Counted from the first letter of the stretch, positions 1-4,289 are shown. The stretch is 5,190 nucleotides of DNA from Candidatus Bathyarchaeota archaeon (GCA_020346825.1 CP070791.1:1186960-1192149), one strand, 5' to 3'. The notes: generated from the sequence alone by a model not told the origin. A program made the numbers and translations.

Positions 1-279
1 GAAGTTTTCAAGCTTTCCATGCGCGGAGAATCTCGTTGTTTGCCGTATCTGATCGCAGCGAATCCAGTGAACTATGGAATACCAACAAAACTGAGCACTG
101 TGGAAGCGTTGGCTGCAGCGCTGTATGTTATAGGCTTTCCAGAGAAAGCTGAGCAGTTGCTCGGTAAATTCAAATGGGGGCCAAATTTCATCGTGTTGAA
201 TCAAGAGTTCTTGGACGGGTACGCTCGAGCAAAAAATAGTTCCGAGATTGTTGAGTTGCAGGAAGGCTTCATTCGTTAG
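1..279 (+). CDS. tsr3: Tsr3 family rRNA aminocarboxypropyltransferase, C-terminal part
   Basis: The reading frame is open from the first base (E-V-F-K-L-S before the first ATG at 19), so the gene starts upstream and only its last 92 codons are here. The conserved core LPYLIAANPVNYG followed by KLSTVEALAAALYVIGF and a KFKWG motif is typical of the Tsr3 (former DUF367) family. In yeast Tsr3 transfers the 3-amino-3-carboxypropyl group from S-adenosylmethionine to a hypermodified pseudouridine of small-subunit rRNA, using a SPOUT-like knotted fold. Archaeal members are usually short, so roughly half of the protein is present. The ending (ELQEGFIR, then TAG) looks intact. An alternating GC tract begins six bases after the stop. 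Family assignment is from motif recognition and is quite secure; the exact target base here is inferred. Confidence 0.9.
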   Translation, partial: EVFKLSMRGESRCLPYLIAANPVNYGIPTKLSTVEALAAALYVIGFPEKAEQLLGKFKWGPNFIVLNQEFLDGYARAKNSSEIVELQEGFIR

Positions 280-284
280 CCTCT

Positions 285-296
285 TGCGCGCATGCA
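285..296. repeat. Alternating purine-pyrimidine tract, tgcgcgcatgca
   Basis: Twelve bases alternate perfectly. The tract begins six bases after the tsr3 stop. The string gcgcgcatgca is shared exactly with the tract at 2962. Confidence 0.7.
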
Positions 297-337
297 ACGA
301 AAATCCTCTCGGGATCTTTCCAAGAATAGTTGCAGTG

Positions 338-381
338 CGGTAAAAGTAGGGTAAAAGTACGGTAAAAGTTCGGTGAAAATT
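338..381. repeat. Four tandem 11-bp repeats (consensus CGGTAAAAGTA)
   Basis: Four units with an exact 11-bp period run head to tail: 338-348 cggtaaaagta, 349-359 gggtaaaagta, 360-370 cggtaaaagtt, 371-381 cggtgaaaatt. Identity falls off in the last unit. The period is close to one helical turn, so a protein bound to each unit would lie on one DNA face. It sits 200 bases upstream of the secreted-protein gene and outside any gene. It could be a regulator array or an iteron-like element; the sequence does not decide. Confidence 0.8.
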
Positions 382-491
382 TGAAATAGATAGAGAGATG
401 ACACATGAAGAAGCGGGGGTGCAGGTTGAATGTTTTCTCGTCAAAAAAGACACTTAGGCTTTCAGTATTTTACGCCAGATTTTGTCTCTCT

Positions 492-498
492 CGCGCGC
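492..498. repeat. Alternating CG tract, cgcgcgc
   Basis: Seven alternating C/G bases lie in AT-rich intergenic DNA in the middle of the tsr3 to secreted-protein gap. It is one of the recurrent GC tracts of this window. Confidence 0.65.
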
Positions 499-544
499 AA
501 TTATAGTTTGTTTTTGTGACAAATATCATGAATATAACCGGTAG

Positions 545-551
545 TTTTATA
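545..551 (+). promoter_or_regulatory. Candidate TATA element of the 584 gene
   Basis: TTTTATA lies 33 bases before the ATG at 584. A start about 26 bases downstream of its centre would fall near 574 and give a leader of about ten bases. The assignment rests on position and composition only. Confidence 0.4.
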
Positions 552-552
552 G

Positions 553-562
553 GCGCGCGCGC
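553..562. repeat. Alternating GC tract, (GC)5
   Basis: Ten alternating bases directly follow the candidate TATA element, between it and the expected transcription start of the 584 gene. This is one of the two longest pure GC runs in the window. Confidence 0.75.
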
Positions 563-583
563 AGTCGTGGATTGTGATGGAAA

Positions 584-1393
584 ATGAAATTGTCAACTTT
601 ATTTGCAACATCGATATTACTGTGCATCTTTGTCGCATCTTTCAGCGTCATATCACCCGTTAGCGCAGCCCCTTGGCCGCGTATCAGTGGATCGCAATGC
701 ACCGATCACAATATCGCCGACGACCACTATGCTGTTTATGGAGAAATAACGAATATTGGAGATCAGCCTGCAACCTCGATTAGCTTTACCGTGATTGCGC
801 GAGACGAATTCGGAGGAGGGGGAGGGACGGGTACTGACATTGGTAACCCTGTAATAGTGGAGCTCAATACACCGATCGTTCTTCATCCCGACGAGAGTTG
901 GCCATGGGAAGCCCATTTCATACAGCCAGAGATGGTAGATGCTAATGACTTCAATATACAGGACCCTATATTCTCTGCTACAGACGCTCTTCCTACAGGT
1001 CTTGAAATTGTGTCCCACAGCTCTGACAGCCCCGGAGTTGTAGATGGTGAAGTACAGAACATTGGAACGGAGGCAACCACTAACATTGAGGTAGGGGCAT
1101 CGTTTTACAGTGCAGCAGGACCCGTTCTAGCAACAGCTTTCACTGAAATTGCCGGTCCGCTTAATCCAGGTGAAAACGCAACATTCAGCATAGATTTAGC
1201 AAATACAGATTTGGCGCCCATTTTAGGAGAAGTGTTGCCTCTCATAGATAGCTATGTTGTGACAGCGCAATCTCAGGAGTATGCAATAATACCAGAATTT
1301 CACATATGGACATCAATGCTCCTCATACTCATAGTGCTCACAGCGGCCATAGCCATCTACAAACGAAGACTACTCAAAACACCAACCCTCTAA
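584..1393 (+). CDS. Secreted PEF-anchored protein with two FxLYD-like domains
   Basis: This 269-residue protein is predicted to be exported and held on the outer face of the membrane. Residues 1-28 form a signal peptide (K2, hydrophobic core 5-24, SPVSA then A29). Two related beta-rich segments follow: VYGEITNIGDQPATSISFTV at 51-70 and a matching VVDGEVQNIGTEATTNIEV at 152-170 with GASFYSAAG and a later LNPGENATFSI. This GEV-x-N-x-G-x-x-A-T pattern with a downstream P-G-E is typical of FxLYD-type Ig-like domains. A glycine run occupies 77-81. The C terminus has I-P-E-F at 236-239, a membrane segment at about 242-258 and a basic tail K260-R-R. The start is supported by the signal peptide; GTGAT at 574-578 may pair weakly with 16S rRNA. 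No enzyme motif is visible, so a structural or binding role is inferred. Confidence 0.85.
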   Translation: MKLSTLFATSILLCIFVASFSVISPVSAAPWPRISGSQCTDHNIADDHYAVYGEITNIGDQPATSISFTVIARDEFGGGGGTGTDIGNPVIVELNTPIVLHPDESWPWEAHFIQPEMVDANDFNIQDPIFSATDALPTGLEIVSHSSDSPGVVDGEVQNIGTEATTNIEVGASFYSAAGPVLATAFTEIAGPLNPGENATFSIDLANTDLAPILGEVLPLIDSYVVTAQSQEYAIIPEFHIWTSMLLILIVLTAAIAIYKRRLLKTPTL

Positions 1394-1407
1394 ACATCCA
1401 TCTTCCC

Positions 1408-1414
1408 TTTTTTT
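1408..1414 (+). terminator. T-run terminator candidate after the secreted-protein gene
   Basis: CCC followed by seven T residues begins 15 bases after the stop codon at 1391-1393. Archaeal RNA polymerase terminates at T-rich non-template tracts without needing a hairpin. The gap is convergent, so a stop signal is expected here. Confidence 0.5.
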
Positions 1415-1446
1415 CAACAGTCAAAGTCCAAGACAGATGTCTCTTC

Positions 1447-1457
1447 CATGCGCGCGT
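1447..1457. repeat. Alternating tract, catgcgcgcgt
   Basis: Eleven alternating bases with a seven-base GC core (1450-1456). The core directly touches the stop codon (1457-1459, minus strand) of the cupin gene and lies in the convergent gap. Confidence 0.7.
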
Positions 1458-1756
1458 TATTGCAGTGGTCCATTTGCGTATAAGAAAAGGGGTGTACCTG
1501 CATCCACTTCTTCAGGTCCATGTTCTACATCCGCTGGAAAGAAACGGTACATGCCCTTCTTAATCTCACCCACTTTCTGATCAACCAACTTTCCCTCAAG
1601 AACTAAGGCATGACAATCTGAAGGATGTTTATGTTTAGCTGCTTTCATTTTTTTATCGGTCTTAGCGATTGGGGCCATGGCTCCTGTATTCTCGTCACGC
1701 ATCAATATCTTAACCAAAGCTCCTTCCGGTAAAGTCTCAAGGCTCTTCCAATCCAT
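1457..1756 (-). CDS. Small single-domain cupin protein
   Basis: The 99-residue protein fits a minimal cupin barrel. Motif 1 is visible as H42-x-H44-x4-H49-x5-G55 (HKHPSDCHALVLEG), with His in the place where many cupins carry Glu. Motif 2 is G68-x5-P74-x-D76-x2-H79 (PADVEHGP). H42, H44 and H79, with H49 as a possible fourth, would be the metal ligands. A closing FLYANGP strand completes the fold. This arrangement resembles ChrR-type or DUF4437-like cupins that bind a divalent metal, but the substrate cannot be read from the sequence. There is no strong Shine-Dalgarno site before the ATG. A TATA element 25-34 bases upstream suggests a nearly leaderless mRNA. The gene is divergent from the 1872 membrane-protein gene and convergent with the secreted-protein gene, so it is probably monocistronic. 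Confidence 0.85.
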   Translation of the reverse strand: MDWKSLETLPEGALVKILMRDENTGAMAPIAKTDKKMKAAKHKHPSDCHALVLEGKLVDQKVGEIKKGMYRFFPADVEHGPEEVDAGTPLFLYANGPLQ

Positions 1757-1763
1757 TTTCTCA

Positions 1764-1773
1764 GCGCGCGCGC
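1764..1773. repeat. Alternating GC tract, (GC)5
   Basis: Ten alternating bases lie seven bases upstream of the cupin ATG, between its TATA element and the expected transcription start. It is the same length and in the same promoter position as the tract at 553. Confidence 0.75.
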
Positions 1774-1780
1774 AAAGGGT

Positions 1781-1790
1781 TAACTATACT
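1781..1790 (-). promoter_or_regulatory. TATA element of the cupin gene
   Basis: On the minus strand this reads AGTATAGTTA. Its centre is about 29 bases from the ATG at 1756, so initiation about 26 bases downstream gives a leader of only a few bases, which matches the missing Shine-Dalgarno site. Confidence 0.5.
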
Positions 1791-1837
1791 CTGCTTTTTC
1801 TGTTCGGAATTGGTCTTGTGGTTTCCCGAGTCGTATG

Positions 1838-1847
1838 AAATATATTT
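1838..1847 (+). promoter_or_regulatory. TATA element of the 1872 gene
   Basis: AAATATATTT is centred about 29 bases before the GTG at 1872. Initiation about 26 bases downstream falls at 1869-1872, so a leaderless transcript is expected. This supports the GTG start and argues against any start further upstream. Confidence 0.55.
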
Positions 1848-1848
1848 G

Positions 1849-1911
1849 CGTGGCGAAGACCATCAGTAGAAGTGGAGACGTGGCGAAAACCAACAATTGT
1901 AGAAGTAGAGA
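1849..1911 (+). repeat. Imperfect tandem duplication over the gene start
   Basis: Two adjacent copies, 1849-1878 (30 bases) and 1879-1911 (33 bases), differ at about three positions plus one 3-base insertion. Both begin cgtggcgaa and end gtagaagt-g/a-gaga. In the reading frame of the 1872 gene they encode WRRPS-VEVE and WRKPTIVEVE. The first copy precedes the GTG start, the second forms residues 3-14. Confidence 0.8.
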
Positions 1912-2084
1912 AAGCCGAAAGCCTAGCCTTTTGGACTATAGGTCTAATCTCTCTAGCGGTCTTGACTGTTGAATATGTAGTGACGAATTTTTTTGACCAA
2001 TACGTTTTCTTTGTTCTAGTTGCTGGTTTTCTCACTAAGTATGTGATGACGTTTTTTTATGTGCACGCTTCTAGGGCTTCTTGA
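1872..2084 (+). CDS. Small two-helix membrane protein, function unknown
   Basis: The 70-residue protein begins with a charged segment (METWRKPTIVEVEKAES) followed by two hydrophobic helices, about 18-38 (AFWTIGLISLAVLTVEYVV) and 43-64, joined by a short loop TNFFDQ. It ends HASRAS. I do not recognise a family. The GTG start is the only start codon in the open frame, which extends back to a stop at 1836-1838, and a TATA element sits where a leaderless transcript would begin exactly here. A reading frame on the opposite strand (1784-2035) has no family features and is taken as its shadow. The gene is divergent from the cupin gene and converges on the small gene ending at 2107, with 22 bases between stops that contain a GC tract. 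Confidence 0.7.
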   Translation: METWRKPTIVEVEKAESLAFWTIGLISLAVLTVEYVVTNFFDQYVFFVLVAGFLTKYVMTFFYVHASRAS

Positions 2085-2090
2085 TGAAAC

Positions 2091-2097
2091 CGCGCGC
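2091..2097. repeat. Alternating CG tract, cgcgcgc
   Basis: Seven bases inside the 22-base gap between two convergent stop codons (2082-2084 plus strand, 2107-2109 minus strand). Confidence 0.7.
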
Positions 2098-2106
2098 TAG
2101 AGGAGG

Positions 2107-2268
2107 TTAGTCACTCTTTTCAAATAGTACGTAGTGCTTGACATCTGTACCCCACCCAGTAGCTTGATAGGTATGAAAACGCCAACCCAAGTTCTGCATA
2201 TCAGCAATTGCCTTAGGCACTTTTTTGTGATGATCAACTTGTATGCAAGCATATTCTTTCAATTTCAC
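2107..2268 (-). CDS. 53-residue DUF4177-like small protein, second of a pair
   Basis: Translation from GTG at 2268 gives 53 residues beginning MKLKEYACIQVDHHKK and ending HYVLFEKSD. The pattern is a short strand with a Tyr (KEYACIQV), a helix (KVPKAIADMQ), a turn N-L-G-W-R (26-30), and a C-terminal strand HYVLFEK. This beta-alpha-beta-beta pattern with a central GW is like DUF4177 proteins, and it aligns along its length with the neighbouring 2329 gene. GAGGAGGTG ends three bases before the GTG and is a near-perfect Shine-Dalgarno sequence, so the gene is likely real despite its size. It is probably translated from the ybjQ-led transcript, 60 bases behind the preceding stop. It has no membrane segment and its function is unknown. 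Confidence 0.75.
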   Translation of the reverse strand: MKLKEYACIQVDHHKKVPKAIADMQNLGWRFHTYQATGWGTDVKHYVLFEKSD

Positions 2269-2271
2269 TCT

Positions 2272-2280
2272 CACCTCCTC
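2272..2280 (-). promoter_or_regulatory. Strong Shine-Dalgarno site for the 2107-2268 gene
   Basis: The minus strand reads GAGGAGGTG then AGA then the GTG start. The match to the archaeal 16S 3' end is what identifies this short gene and selects its start codon. Confidence 0.75.
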
Positions 2281-2304
2281 GTCCAATTGTAATATGAGCG
2301 CACT

Positions 2305-2325
2305 AATATCGAAAGTTTAGATATT
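2305..2325. repeat. Inverted repeat AATATC-N9-GATATT
   Basis: A 6-bp inverted repeat with a 9-base spacer lies just downstream of the 2329-2484 stop, in the 60-base gap between the two small genes. It may be a weak hairpin or part of an internal promoter. Confidence 0.35.
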
Positions 2326-2328
2326 TTC

Positions 2329-2484
2329 TTACTTCTCTCTAACCATCACAGTCCAAAATCGATTCCACTCTGCAGTCGCAGAACCGAATTTATCTACTTC
2401 CCATCCGTCAACAGCGAGTTGATTTATCTTGTCCTCAATTTCTTCTTGTTTTCTTGCAGTTATCACTTTATAGATTTTCACCAT
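2329..2484 (-). CDS. 51-residue DUF4177-like small protein, first of a pair
   Basis: Translation from ATG at 2484 gives 51 residues, starting MVKIYKVITARKQEEIEDKI and ending FWTVMVREK. The order of elements is strand (KIYKVITA), amphipathic helix (QEEIEDKINQLAVD), G27-W28-E-V turn-strand, then strand FWTVMVR. This matches DUF4177-type small proteins and the adjacent 2107-2268 product: Tyr in strand one, a helix, D/L-G-W, and a closing hydrophobic strand. Codons were checked one by one and the frame has no interruption. GGAGAG about ten bases upstream could be a weak ribosome binding site. The gene follows ybjQ by 96 bases in the same direction with no GC tract between, consistent with one transcription unit. 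Function is unknown; a role alongside YbjQ is inference only. Confidence 0.75.
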   Translation of the reverse strand: MVKIYKVITARKQEEIEDKINQLAVDGWEVDKFGSATAEWNRFWTVMVREK

Positions 2485-2533
2485 TTTTGTCTCTCCGACC
2501 AGATATCAGAACCTAGAGTCAAAGTCTTTCTCG

Positions 2534-2544
2534 CTGGATTCCAG
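2534..2544. repeat. Hyphenated palindrome CTGGATTCCAG
   Basis: An 11-base palindrome with one central base (13 bases with the flanking G and C) lies between ybjQ and the first small gene. A six-T run follows on the plus strand, but no plus-strand gene would use it as a terminator. It may be a small RNA hairpin in the operon transcript. Confidence 0.35.
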
Positions 2545-2580
2545 CTTTCCCTTTTTTGCTTTTGTATCCTTGCATCCGTA

Positions 2581-2922
2581 TTAGTTTTCTTTCTCTACCA
2601 CAACAGCGGTCCCAGTGGCCGAGATTACAACGACCCCCTGCTGCAGACCCAAATCAGAGGTTTCCAAGTCCAAACCAATGACTGCGTTAGCTCCGAGGTC
2701 TAAGGCTTTAGACCTTACTCTTTCAATAGACTCTACTCTTGCTTTCTCGAGTTCCGTTGTGAAGGCTGTTACCTCGCCTCCAACTATTGACTGGAGTCCT
2801 GCGATAATCTTTCCTAAAAGACCTCTTGTTCGTGGAGTAAGACCAGTCACCACACCCAGAACCTTCGTAATCTTATATCCAGGCACCGTCGGCGTAGTGG
2901 TTACAATGAATCCTTTTTCCAA
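2581..2922 (-). CDS. YbjQ/UPF0145 family protein (putative heavy-metal-binding domain)
   Basis: The product is 113 residues, close to the usual YbjQ length. Family marks are the N-terminal TTT-PTVPGYKI (8-18), GGEVTAFTTELEKAR (48-62), ALDLGANAVIGL (73-84) and a final strand ISATGTAVVV (100-109). PF01906 members form small oligomeric rings; metal binding has been proposed but is not proven. The start is TTG at 2922: AGGAGGT lies eight bases upstream, and MEKGFIVTTT matches the family's N terminus. A longer frame to 3027 would add a lysine/arginine-rich stretch encoded partly by the intergenic palindrome and is rejected. The ATG at 2926 is in another frame and runs into a stop after seven codons. 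It is the first gene of a likely unit with the two small genes at 2329 and 2107, and it is divergent from the Lrp/AsnC gene. Confidence 0.88.
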   Translation of the reverse strand: MEKGFIVTTTPTVPGYKITKVLGVVTGLTPRTRGLLGKIIAGLQSIVGGEVTAFTTELEKARVESIERVRSKALDLGANAVIGLDLETSDLGLQQGVVVISATGTAVVVEKEN

Positions 2923-2930
2923 ATCATAAC

Positions 2931-2937
2931 ACCTCCT
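2931..2937 (-). promoter_or_regulatory. Shine-Dalgarno site that fixes the ybjQ TTG start
   Basis: The minus strand reads AGGAGGT, followed by eight bases and then TTG. It shows that the in-frame TTG, not a distant ATG, begins translation. Confidence 0.75.
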
Positions 2938-2961
2938 AATCAATACTCTTTTGGACACCCA

Positions 2962-2978
2962 GCGCGCATGCATGCGCA
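2962..2978. repeat. Alternating tract with perfect palindrome gcgcatgcatgcgc
   Basis: Seventeen alternating bases, including a 14-bp perfect palindrome at 2964-2977. The tract lies in the divergent ybjQ/Lrp gap and overlaps the expected ybjQ transcription start. The first 11 bases equal those of the tract at 286-296. Confidence 0.75.
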
Positions 2979-2989
2979 ACCTTTTTTTT

Positions 2990-2997
2990 CTTTTATG
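2990..2997 (-). promoter_or_regulatory. Candidate TATA element of the ybjQ unit
   Basis: The minus strand reads CATAAAAG before a long A-run. Initiation about 26 bases downstream would fall near 2968 and leave a leader of about 45 bases carrying the Shine-Dalgarno site. Positional evidence only. Confidence 0.4.
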
Positions 2998-3078
2998 TTC
3001 ATTTTTTCCAAGATTTCTCATCATCACAGAAACTTATTAGTTTTGTTCCATAATATTGAGATATGTTATCACAATCTA

Positions 3079-3087
3079 TTTATATTA
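3079..3087 (+). promoter_or_regulatory. TATA element of the Lrp/AsnC gene
   Basis: TTTATATTA is centred 33 bases before the ATG at 3116. Initiation near 3109 would give a leader of about seven bases. It excludes the in-frame ATG at 3056, which is upstream of this element. Confidence 0.6.
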
Positions 3088-3106
3088 TGAGACCACATCT
3101 CATAAT
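3084..3106. promoter_or_regulatory. Perfect 9-bp inverted repeat, likely operator
   Basis: ATTATGAGA - CCACA - TCTCATAAT is a perfect 9-bp inverted repeat with a 5-base spacer. It overlaps the 3' end of the TATA element and ends ten bases before the start codon. Lrp/AsnC dimers bind such dyads and often repress their own genes, so an autoregulatory operator is the natural reading. A lone TCTCAT half-site occurs at 3016-3021, nearer the ybjQ promoter. Confidence 0.65.
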
Positions 3107-3115
3107 TGGCTGGAT

Positions 3116-3589
3116 ATGACGGAAAAAGATGAAACAATACTCAGGGTGCTGGAGAGAAAGTCCAACCTAACAAGCAGAGCATTTTCTCGATTGATTGGAA
3201 TTCCAGCATCCACTTTACATAGAAGGATTAAGAGAATGGAAAAAGAAGGAACGATAAAAGGATACAAGGCAATAATTGACTATGAAAAAACCTCTAGGAC
3301 AATAGGCGTAGTAATCTTGATAAGTATAGCGGAAGTAATTCTGGAACGAGGTCACGTTCCCAAAGAAGATATTATAGCTAATCTAAAAAAGTTTGATGCG
3401 ATAGAAGAGATTGACGAAGTTCAAGCAGCCAACTTCGATTTAGTCCTTAAAGCAAGGTTATCAAGCCTTAGAGCGCTGTCAGATTTCGTTGAGCAATTAA
3501 GATTTATAGAAGGAATAGAGGAAATATCAACTGCCATAATTACAAACGAAACCATACTACCCCCTTCTCCAATGTGTGCAGTAAGATAG
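3116..3589 (+). CDS. Lrp/AsnC family transcriptional regulator
   Basis: The 157-residue protein begins with a winged helix-turn-helix: DETILRVLERKSNLTSRAFS, then LIGIPASTLHRRIKRMEKEG (about 5-45) with the recognition helix around S32-R40, followed by the wing I47-K-G-Y-K-A-I-I-D. A linker leads to a C-terminal RAM-like beta-alpha-beta-beta-alpha-beta domain (about 63-145) containing the typical FDLVLKARLSSLRALSDFV and I-E-G-I-E-E-I-S-T-A elements. The ligand is not predictable; archaeal members often respond to amino acids. ATG 3116 is chosen because the TATA element sits 33 bases upstream; the earlier ATG at 3056 lies before the promoter. A perfect inverted repeat between TATA and ATG suggests autoregulation. 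The gene is divergent from ybjQ, which it may also control. The short tail PPSPMCAVR is unremarkable. Confidence 0.9.
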   Translation: MTEKDETILRVLERKSNLTSRAFSRLIGIPASTLHRRIKRMEKEGTIKGYKAIIDYEKTSRTIGVVILISIAEVILERGHVPKEDIIANLKKFDAIEEIDEVQAANFDLVLKARLSSLRALSDFVEQLRFIEGIEEISTAIITNETILPPSPMCAVR

Positions 3590-3593
3590 TAAT

Positions 3594-3606
3594 TGCGCGC
3601 GCGTGT
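3594..3606. repeat. Alternating tract, tgcgcgcgcgtgt
   Basis: Thirteen alternating bases with a nine-base GC core at 3595-3603. It starts five bases after the Lrp stop codon. Confidence 0.75.
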
Positions 3607-3693
3607 TATGTTTCTGTGAGTGAGTTACATTAAGGTTTGACGTTGGTATGGCGTTTAGTGGAGCGGTTATTTGCAAACGCGGAACAGGGAGCG

Positions 3694-3701
3694 GCGCGCG
3701 C
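3694..3701. repeat. Alternating GC tract, (GC)4
   Basis: Eight alternating bases in the middle of the convergent gap between the Lrp gene and the superoxide-reductase-like gene. This gap therefore carries two tracts. Confidence 0.65.
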
Positions 3702-3782
3702 AATATGGGTTAGCCAAGTGTTAGCTATTGCTAAAGCTATCCTACGGTATTTGGTTCCAGAAAACCGTTCTAACTGGACTTT

Positions 3783-4289
3783 CTACTTGTTCACGCACGC
3801 ACGCGCTTTGGACCTAAAGAGCAAGACTGCGATTGAGGCAATTGCCAAGATCAGCAGTAAGGAGAGCGTCGAAAATTCGGGAACATTCACGAAACTAGAC
3901 CAGCTACCCTCGCCATGAGTGGTACAAAAACCTTTAGCTCTAACGTTAGGAGTATAATACTCATCCACGACACCTACTTCGTATTGAACAAAGAAGGTCT
4001 CTGTTGACTGAGGTCCGAGAGAAAGATCCTCATCTCTTTCGTCTACTTCGCCCAATATTTCGTCCCGCAGGTAGATCGTAACTTGATCCACATAGTGGGT
4101 AGAATCTGGTGAAGCATGTTCAACAGTTATGTTTAGATAAGTATCGACTCCACTTGTATAATGTTCAATGCTTGTCACTTCAGGAATGTTAGCCAATACA
4201 GGATTCATCTGAAAAGTGAAGAGCACGGCCAAAGCCAAAACCAACATGATGCCCAAAGTTTTCGCCTTTTTCTTGTTTTCACTAATCAT
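3783..4289 (-). CDS. Secreted, PEF-anchored desulfoferrodoxin/superoxide-reductase-like protein
   Basis: From ATG 4289 the protein has 168 residues; an in-frame GTG at 4298 would add three, and the numbers below count from that GTG. A lysine-rich start (NKKKAK) and hydrophobic core at 16-29 form a signal peptide. The middle resembles the iron domain of superoxide reductase: V59-E-H61-A-S-P, T67-H68-Y-V-D-Q-V-T-I-Y, then GFC125TTH128GEGSW, matching the His...His...Cys-x2-His-Gly iron-site pattern of neelaredoxin. The first family His appears to be missing, and H61-H68 spacing is one residue longer than in the Pyrococcus enzyme, so activity is uncertain. The C terminus has VPEF (139-142), a membrane helix (144-161) and a basic tail. 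The iron domain would face outside. Family assignment is by motif only; an Ig-like secreted protein is the alternative. Confidence 0.65.
   Translation of the reverse strand: MISENKKKAKTLGIMLVLALAVLFTFQMNPVLANIPEVTSIEHYTSGVDTYLNITVEHASPDSTHYVDQVTIYLRDEILGEVDERDEDLSLGPQSTETFFVQYEVGVVDEYYTPNVRAKGFCTTHGEGSWSSFVNVPEFSTLSLLLILAIASIAVLLFRSKARACVNK
3792..3806. repeat. Alternating tract cacgcacgcacgcgc inside a gene end
   Basis: Fifteen alternating bases encode residues A-R-A-C-V of the last nine codons of the superoxide-reductase-like gene, beyond its membrane helix. Unlike the other tracts it contains CACG units and is coding. Confidence 0.6.

Larger units (their letters stand above)
280..583. other. 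304-bp intergenic region, no supported gene
   Basis: This gap holds three alternating GC tracts (285-296, 492-498, 553-562), a four-copy 11-bp tandem repeat (338-381) and a candidate TATA element (545-551) for the next gene. The only notable small open frame (405-506, 33 codons) has no convincing ribosome binding site and no recognisable sequence. No tRNA-like or CRISPR-like structure was seen. Confidence 0.6.

Noticed and set aside
338..381. Possible CRISPR array
   Set aside because: Units are 11 bp, directly adjacent and without spacers.
405..506. 33-codon plus-strand frame (MKKRGCRLN...) in the first gap
   Set aside because: No convincing Shine-Dalgarno site, runs through the GC tract at 492, and has no recognisable pattern.
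653..1086. Two minus-strand frames (653-1018, 883-1086) inside the secreted-protein gene
   Set aside because: They are antisense to a gene with clear signal peptide, repeated domains and anchor.
1431..1442. Small inverted repeat AGACA-GA-TGTCT in the convergent gap
   Set aside because: A 5-bp stem with a 2-base loop is too weak to call, and no T-run follows on the minus strand.
2099..2106. Plus-strand AGAGGAGG resembling a Shine-Dalgarno site
   Set aside because: No start codon follows at a usable distance; it lies between two convergent stop codons.
2419..2703. Plus-strand hydrophobic 94-codon frame
   Set aside because: It runs antisense across the first small gene, a gap and the end of ybjQ. 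Its Phe/Ser-rich sequence is what reverse-complemented Lys/Glu codons give.
2615..2929. Plus-strand 104-codon frame opposite ybjQ
   Set aside because: It is an antisense shadow of the YbjQ gene, with no family features.
2923..3027. N-terminal extension of YbjQ to an upstream ATG
   Set aside because: The extension is Lys/Arg-rich, encoded across the palindromic tract and A-rich promoter DNA, and lies before the good Shine-Dalgarno site at 2931-2937.
3056..3115. Longer Lrp/AsnC start at ATG 3056
   Set aside because: The start lies upstream of the TATA element, and the extra residues would be encoded by the TATA element and operator dyad.
3637..3918. Plus-strand open frame of 93 codons with a TTG start, in the Lrp to superoxide-reductase-like gap
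   Set aside because: It overlaps the end of the well-supported minus-strand gene by 136 bases antisense, has no clear ribosome binding site or TATA element, contains a GC tract, and shows no recognisable family. A gene remnant in 3637-3782 is not excluded.
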